This document shows positions 9,111-13,720 of a stretch of 13,720 nt of DNA, one piece after another. How positions within the stretch are numbered: the first letter of the stretch is position 1; each line of letters begins with the position of its first letter. Made by a program: the position numbers and the translations under genes. The stretch is from Ichthyophonus hoferi. Lineage: Eukaryota > Opisthokonta > Ichthyosporea > Ichthyophonida > Ichthyophonidae. Location: the NCBI GenBank assembly GCA_002751075.1, contig NAOQ01000657.1, positions 3,328 through 17,047 on the forward strand, in the 5' to 3' direction. The notes beneath the pieces were generated by a model. It saw only the letters and a program-made list of their open reading frames with translations, was not told where the DNA came from and did no database searches.

Positions 9111-9341
9111 GCCTATTGTATTTAAACCAATCAAATATGTTCATCTCCTTTTAAAATATTTATAATTTACACCCACACATAAATGAAATGCTGTGAATAA
9201 AATTGGTGGAGCACCCGTAATCGGTTACTATGGTTACTTATTATTTATTTGTATTAAAATATAAAGTATAAAACCTGTTCTATTTATTTATTATCTGTTA
9301 TCAATCAGATAGTAGAGATCATCTATCAAACCTACGTAGCA

Positions 9342-9434
9342 ATGAGCCAGAGTGAGATAAATTCCTATATACCTATATCAGATATAGAGTTTAGTCCGAA
9401 TTCCGCCTCACCGCATTTTATGTATTTGGAGTAG
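9342..9434 (+). pseudogene. 30-codon coding-like remnant with a second copy at 12800-12915
   Basis: ATG to TAG gives a peptide including YIPISDIEFSPNSASPHF. The nucleotides from CTACGT (9332) to about 9430 align with 12810-12910, with shared CTACGT, CAATGA, TATACC, GATAT(A)(A)AG(A)TTT and TCCGAATTC. It is likely an exon or module of the unknown family rather than an independent gene. Confidence 0.4.
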
Positions 9435-9564
9435 TACAAATTAACCATGGTGTGGTTGAGACGGGGCATCTAGTTGTGCTTACACTATAATCCGCTATCT
9501 GACATGCGTCATTGTCAGAATAATGGCTAAAAATAAAGACAGAGTTTGAAGTACTGATAACACA

Positions 9565-10085
9565 AATATTTTACATTTAATTATGTGCATGTAATAACCA
9601 CATTGTTATTGTAATGCTTACTCCAACGTTAGTCCTCACATATGATAAACAGTGTCCAGACCTCTCTCGTTCAGAACTCAGAGAACTGTTAACTAACCCT
9701 AAATAGTAACAATAGTTATTATTTACATTGTAATATATCACCCCTTACTGATTGATTTCATTGTGCAATTTCCACATTCGCATCCAAGAAAATCAGTGCA
9801 TTAATTCCTTCTGAATTAGAACAGAGGTATAATTGCTACAACCAGTTGCCTAGAGAGTCGGTTTATGGGCCTTCTATAAAACCTCTATCACAACAACTGT
9901 GCCTTAAAGACATATCCGATTAAGTGACTATTACTACCATTGGTCCAGCAAAATTAACGACACTATTACCAATCTAAATGCCTAGCCTCTAGTCATGGGC
10001 AATCATAGCATCATCAAATATACAATTGGAAATTTTGACAGCTGTGGACAAGTCACTAGAGCTGACAGATTCTGATAATTAGTTA
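9565..10085 (+). repeat. Module copy 3 (right flank)
   Basis: This is the longest copy of the module also seen at 1975-2430 and 2410-2780. It begins CACAAATATTTTACATTTAA, contains an ATG-started stretch with DKQCPDLSRSELRELLTNP, then SPLTD, SALIPSELEQRYN, LPRESVYGPSIKPLS and finally VDKSLELTDSDN before a stop. These words occur in the same order as in the left-flank copies. The pattern looks like former protein-coding sequence, possibly with introns. I recognise no domain. The copy is broken in several places. Confidence 0.6.
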
Positions 10086-10095
10086 TCTTCCAACG

Positions 10096-10455
10096 GGAAT
10101 ATTTATTTAATTTGGATTTTTCTTTTTATAACTATTAACATTCACTACTATCAGCAATTAGTATTATATGTGGCCTGGGAAAGTAGCTAGTGCAATCTAT
10201 TGGTGTTAAACGATAATTCAAGATACTATATAAGAAATCATTTTAGATCACATTTTGAGGTCTAGATAAGAAATTGCGTAGGCATCCTGACTAAGACAAA
10301 TTTTGCTGACTATTTTAATAATAAAAACAATGTCGGAGCATATCTGTATTCCATGTATGCAAAGGGACACTTAAAACGCCCCTTAATTCGGCATTCTCTC
10401 CCTTTAAACAAATATAAGTCACAAGAACACTATTGTCTCTACTTTTTAATACCAA
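10096..10455 (+). repeat. Direct repeat, first copy
   Basis: It aligns with 10898-11300 over about 350 bp at roughly 75-80% identity by eye. Shared blocks are ACTATTAACATT, CAATCTATTGGTGTTAA, TTTTAATAATAAAAA, a GCATAT...TGTATGC element and TTTAAAC(A/G)AAT. No long open frame lies in it. Downstream of both copies a similar ATTTTCAG, a good splice acceptor, precedes a different ORF. The repeat may be a duplicated promoter/intron segment or the ends of a small element. Confidence 0.6.
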
Positions 10456-10671
10456 AATGGTAGCAAAGAAAGCTTAAATAGTTTACCATGGCTACAAAAC
10501 CTGATAATTCTATAAAGTCAACAATCCATGAGTACTGAAAATATTTCACTCCCATCCTCCATTCATCTGCTGACTTCTCTGTGTGGAGATTCAATTTTAT
10601 TACATCCACACTATCTTCAAATCTGTATTTGAATTATTAATATTTTCAGCTTTAAAGTGACACCAAAGTAA

Positions 10672-10860
10672 TATACAAAACGAAAGGACAGCACCCACAT
10701 ATCACTTCAGCCGCCAGACGCCGAACGCCAGATGCCAGAGCCTGCAGTAGAGCCAGAGCCTGCAGCAGAGCCAAAGCCAGAGCCTACAACAGAGCCAGGG
10801 CCAAAGTGTAAGCAAGCAAGAACATTTAATATACAGTTTGGTGAATTGTCTTATGTCTTT
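10672..10860 (+). CDS. Putative exon with Glu-Pro repeats
   Basis: After ATTTTCAG (10642-10649), the frame is open from 10672; the first ATG is at 10732. It encodes EPAVEP, EPAAEP and EPTTEP from three 18-bp units (10738-10755, 10756-10773, 10780-10797). A GTAAGC donor-like site lies at 10808. Past it the frame runs into a poly-T tract and becomes meaningless poly-Phe, so the natural exon probably ends near 10807. The GC content is far above the surroundings. Function unknown: it may be an exon of a disordered protein or only a coding-like minisatellite. Confidence 0.3.
10738..10803 (+). repeat. 18-bp minisatellite GAGCC(T)(A/G)CA...
   Basis: Three imperfect 18-bp units are interspersed with 6-bp AAGCCA and GGGCCA units, all in one frame. 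The unit length is a multiple of three, so repeat changes would keep the Glu-Pro frame. Confidence 0.85.
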
Positions 10861-10880
10861 TTTTTTTTCTTTTTTTTTTC
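10858..10880 (+). repeat. Poly-T tract
   Basis: Nearly pure T with a single C, close to the start of the second direct repeat copy. It could be a polypyrimidine tract or the reverse of an old poly(A) tail. Confidence 0.8.
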
Positions 10881-10897
10881 ACATTTGGTGTTAAAAC

Positions 10898-11300
10898 AGA
10901 AATATTTAATTAATTTAGGTATTTGTTTGCATGACTATTAACATTTAATACTATTAGCAATTATTATTACAATATAGCCTGCGAAAATAGCTGGGGCAAT
11001 CTATTGGTGTTAAATGGCAATTCTAAGGTTATCTATAAAAATGGAACCAGCCAATGGTAGAGATCTTACAATTATAAAATAAGTCATTTCAAATCATCAT
11101 GCTTTGAGTCCAGATAGCACATTGATTTGGCATTCTGCTTGTGATAAGTCTTGCCGACTTTAATAATAAAAATGCGTCTTAGCATATGTATACTATATGT
11201 ATGCTAAGGGATACGTTAAAGCGCACTTTAATTTGGTATTTTCTGTCTTTTTAAACGAATGTAGGTTGCAGGAATGCTTGTTTCTACTTATTATTTCTCA
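10898..11300 (+). repeat. Direct repeat, second copy
   Basis: It matches 10096-10455 in block order and carries an extra stretch of about 40 bp (around 11040-11080) that the first copy lacks. It contains a hairpin at 11178-11208 and is followed by AATTATTTTCAG (about 11436-11447) before the ORF at 11470. Confidence 0.6.
11178..11208. repeat. Hairpin-forming inverted repeat
   Basis: CTTAGCATA (11178-11186) and TATGCTAAG (11200-11208) are exact inverted arms around a 13-bp centre. The corresponding place in the first direct-repeat copy is only partly symmetrical. Confidence 0.7.
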
Positions 11301-11469
11301 ATATAAATGATTAGATTAGATAATTTACTCTGAATGATTGATTAGATTAGCTATTACTGACAATTCAGTGCATGGGCGGAGGACTACATAATACCTACTC
11401 AGTTCATTAGCATGGACCAAAGATCATCATAAATTATTTTCAGTTTAGTAATTAACATCTATAGTTGAT

Positions 11470-11829
11470 ATGTCAAGGGATAAGGCGACACGTAAAACTA
11501 GTTGCAAAGGTTTACTTACGCTGACTCTAAGAACCATCCTTCAATCAATGACAACGGGGAAGAAGACGAGTGCTTTTGTCTCTTCAAATTCTACTAAAAA
11601 TGAATTACCTACCATTAAAAAATTGTTTAAAAAGAAAGTCATTCCGCTACCAGACATCGCCCAACTTTCCAAGCGACAATCATATTTACCCAGCGACGAA
11701 GAATCAACGTACTCGGAGACAGAATCTTTATCTACCAGCTTCGAATATATATCTGGGATCGACGATGAGATCGATATGGAAGTGTTCCTCTTCCAAGATA
11801 AATATTATGTTTCATTTTTCAGCCATTAG
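11470..11829 (+). CDS. 119-aa serine/acidic ORF, unknown protein
   Basis: An ATG-to-TAG frame follows an AATTATTTTCAG splice-acceptor-like site. The N-terminal half is basic (MSRDKATRKTS, KKLFKKKVIP). The C-terminal half is Ser/Glu/Asp-rich (LPSDEESTYSETESLSTSF, GIDDEIDME) and ends with a short hydrophobic VFLFQDKYYVSFF. Composition and base content look more coding than the surroundings. A second overlapping frame (11570-11935) is probably a shadow. It may be distantly related to 1236-1463. There is no signal peptide, membrane segment or known domain. It could be one surviving exon of the unknown family or a small gene; expression evidence is absent. Confidence 0.4.
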   Translation: MSRDKATRKTSCKGLLTLTLRTILQSMTTGKKTSAFVSSNSTKNELPTIKKLFKKKVIPLPDIAQLSKRQSYLPSDEESTYSETESLSTSFEYISGIDDEIDMEVFLFQDKYYVSFFSH

Positions 11830-12199
11830 CAAAATGAGGAAAGATCCTATTGTAGTCTCTAATAGTTCCAAATCAGGGAACTTTACGGAAACAAAACAAA
11901 ACAGTAGAAACAAACAAAACCAAATGCTAAGTTAGATAAAGAGTATATTGAGGATTCCGTCCTATTCATTTGGTGTTAATCTGCAATGCCATTAATAGAT
12001 TTCTATGCAGTAGTTAGTACTGCATCTTTTAATTATAGATGGCATTGTCGGAGCTACTTGTCATCGATTCCAATCATAGTTCTACAAGGACAAATTTTAC
12101 CGCTATTATCAAGGTCTCTGTCTGGCTTCCTAGTGGCGGCTATTGACAGTGTAAAGATTAGGTCACATAAGGGGGTTACCATGACCACATAGAAGTTTT
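11830..12199 (+). other. Decayed sequence after the 119-aa ORF
   Basis: It contains TTGGTGTTAATCTGCAAT (11970-11987), resembling the repeated word of the direct repeats, and ATCATAGTT (12076-12084), the start of the short module shared with 1595-1650. A 68-codon frame (11986-12192) covers this but has no recognised features. Confidence 0.4.
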
Positions 12200-12799
12200 C
12201 GATCAGAGGAATAAATTTCCCGATCAAAAGGAGAGCAAATAAGTTGCGAATTTTTACACCTTTTATTGTAATAAAAAATTATTAGTGCATTTTTTTTCTT
12301 CTTGTTATTTGTGATATGTAATATAGTTTTGAAGAAATTATACTTCCTTTAAAATAAAAAGAATAACTCAAAAAATATTTACATACATATGATTGATGTA
12401 ACATGTAACATATGTAGCATCCTTTTATCCTTTTACTGCCCAAATATGTTTATGATGTTGATATATTTGTTCTCCTTTTGATTGGGAAAATCATCCTTTC
12501 ACATACTGATTGACTCTTCGTAATTGTCATTAATTACACCAATTAATTAATGAATTAATTCCCCAATGCGTGTTGCCAATTATTCTACGACTATTTTACA
12601 TAGAACTATTTTAACAGAGTTTATATTTCTATAAATAGCTTAATTCCTTGGTTATTGGTTCGTCAATGAGTCAAGAGCCAATTTTTTAGGCAACAGAGGA
12701 TGAGCTGATATTAAAATAATCTCATTACAATTTGTAGTAAGTCATGTCTAGTCCAATGCTGGATCTATGTGAACTACTCCAAAATGTTAACCACTAAAT
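12200..12799. other. AT-rich spacer
   Basis: No gene or RNA was recognised. AATT-type runs occur near 12540-12560. A weak resemblance of 12585-12625 to 850-890 (TTC(C)TACGA...ATAGAA.TATTT) may be another trace of the 778-906 module, but it is too short to call. Confidence 0.5.
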
Positions 12800-12915
12800 T
12801 GTATTCACTACGTCAATGATTCAGATCAAGATTAATCCCTGTATACCATACTGTATTTGATATAAAGTTTGATCCGAATTCAGTGTCATAGCATCATATC
12901 TGTTACATCTTAAGA
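12800..12915 (+). repeat. Second copy of the 9342-9434 module
   Basis: It aligns with 9330-9434 through CTACGT, CAATGA, TATACC and TTTGATCCGAATTC. It is more decayed than the 9342 copy. Confidence 0.45.
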
Positions 12916-13612
12916 TAAAGACTGGGTATGTCATATTTCTCCTCTATTTTACCATTTTCACAGGTATGACTAGATATTTTAATCACCATTTAATCTGCGA
13001 TTAACTAATACTTGATTGTAAAATTAGAGATTAAGATAGATTTATTAAGATTGGATTACACCTAGGTTTTATTGTATGAAAGGGCTATGTAATTATATTA
13101 ATTTTTTATTTTTCATTTTTTATTATTACTATTATTAGTATTATTATTTTTAAAAAATCAGGTTTAATTTAAAATGTAGATTTTAACTAATAATAAAAGA
13201 GATATAAACATATATGTATAGAGTAGGAGAGAACAACCATAATATAATAATTTATAAATTTTAACTAGGTTCTTGATTGGCTCTGAGAACTCATCCAAAC
13301 GTGGGCTCTTCAAAATCTCATTTTTCAGGATTTTCTTATCAGCATATCGTTAGTATTATTATTAGTATTACATTACTATTACTGTTATTATTATTATTAT
13401 TAATGACTTCGTTATTATAGAAACATGTTTGGTTTAATTATTGCTGGTCGTTTGGTATGTTAGTATTATTACACCTTGAAGCTTAAAGTGCATTAACCAA
13501 CTCTATTAGTTGGTTATTGATATTTATTCTTTTATACTACTCAAAATACTTGCATATACTCATCTATTCGTATATATATGCTCGTATAATCCATACATCC
13601 ATGTAGGCATAG
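12916..13612. other. AT-rich DNA with ATT-type simple repeats
   Basis: ATT/TTA trinucleotide runs occur at about 13105-13170 and 13350-13405. No open frame, RNA gene or shared module was recognised. Confidence 0.6.
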
Positions 13613-13720
13613 ATGTATGTATGTATGCATGTATGTATGTATGTATGTATCTATGTACGTATGTATGTATGTATGTATGTATATGTATGTATGTATGTAT
13701 ATACGTATGTATGTATGCAT
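13613..13720. repeat. (ATGT)n microsatellite, runs off the window
   Basis: More than 100 bp of ATGT/GTAT tetranucleotide repeats with a few single-base interruptions, still continuing at the last base. Preceding CATACATCC words suggest that the tract expanded from a related short repeat. Confidence 0.95.

Noticed and set aside
10096-11300. Direct repeats as LTRs of a miniature LTR element
   Set aside because: No TG...CA ends, target-site duplication or primer-binding site seen, and the shared acceptor-like word after each copy fits a duplicated gene segment at least as well.
13613-13720. Telomere-like or CRISPR-like tandem repeat
   Set aside because: The unit is a plain ATGT tetranucleotide without spacers, so it is an ordinary microsatellite.

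Overview
The window is AT-rich eukaryotic DNA with one recognisable gene. A six-exon gene on the + strand (5440-8481) encodes a complete 260-residue NSA2, a conserved factor in 60S ribosomal subunit assembly. Canonical GT-AG introns of 183-1229 bp, the AATAAA signal after the stop and the protein itself point to an opisthokont. Details such as [19 protein letters not shown] and [12 protein letters not shown] look more animal than fungal or plant. An AT-rich, early-branching animal such as a sponge would fit, but that is an inference from one protein and base composition.

Layout. 1-777: AT-rich, nothing recognised. 778-4470: decayed sequence with many short coding-looking stretches, several in two to four diverged copies. 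These include a tandem pair of about 400-bp modules (1975-2780), isolated ends of another module (3005-3090, 3815-3935) and a pair of inverted arms (3300-3610 and 4110-4410). 4470-4955: simple AT repeats. 4956-5105: a likely solo LTR fossil ending about 335 bp before the NSA2 start codon. 5106-5439: NSA2 upstream region with a pyrimidine-rich tract. 5440-8481: NSA2. 8482-9054: 3' UTR and spacer, with a GC-rich double palindrome. 9055-12920: a second field of the same decayed families. It holds a third copy of the 400-bp module, a direct repeat of about 350 bp (10096-10455 and 10898-11300), a Glu-Pro repeat ORF and a 119-codon serine/acidic ORF. 12920-13720: AT-rich DNA ending in an (ATGT)n tract that runs off the window.

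The main unexplained signal is that both flanks of NSA2 carry the same set of diverged coding-like modules in broadly compatible order. This suggests an old multi-copy element or gene family that I do not recognise. No copy looks intact. It could be a transposon remnant or a dead local gene cluster, and I do not assign a function. All repeat boundaries and alignments were made by eye and are approximate.
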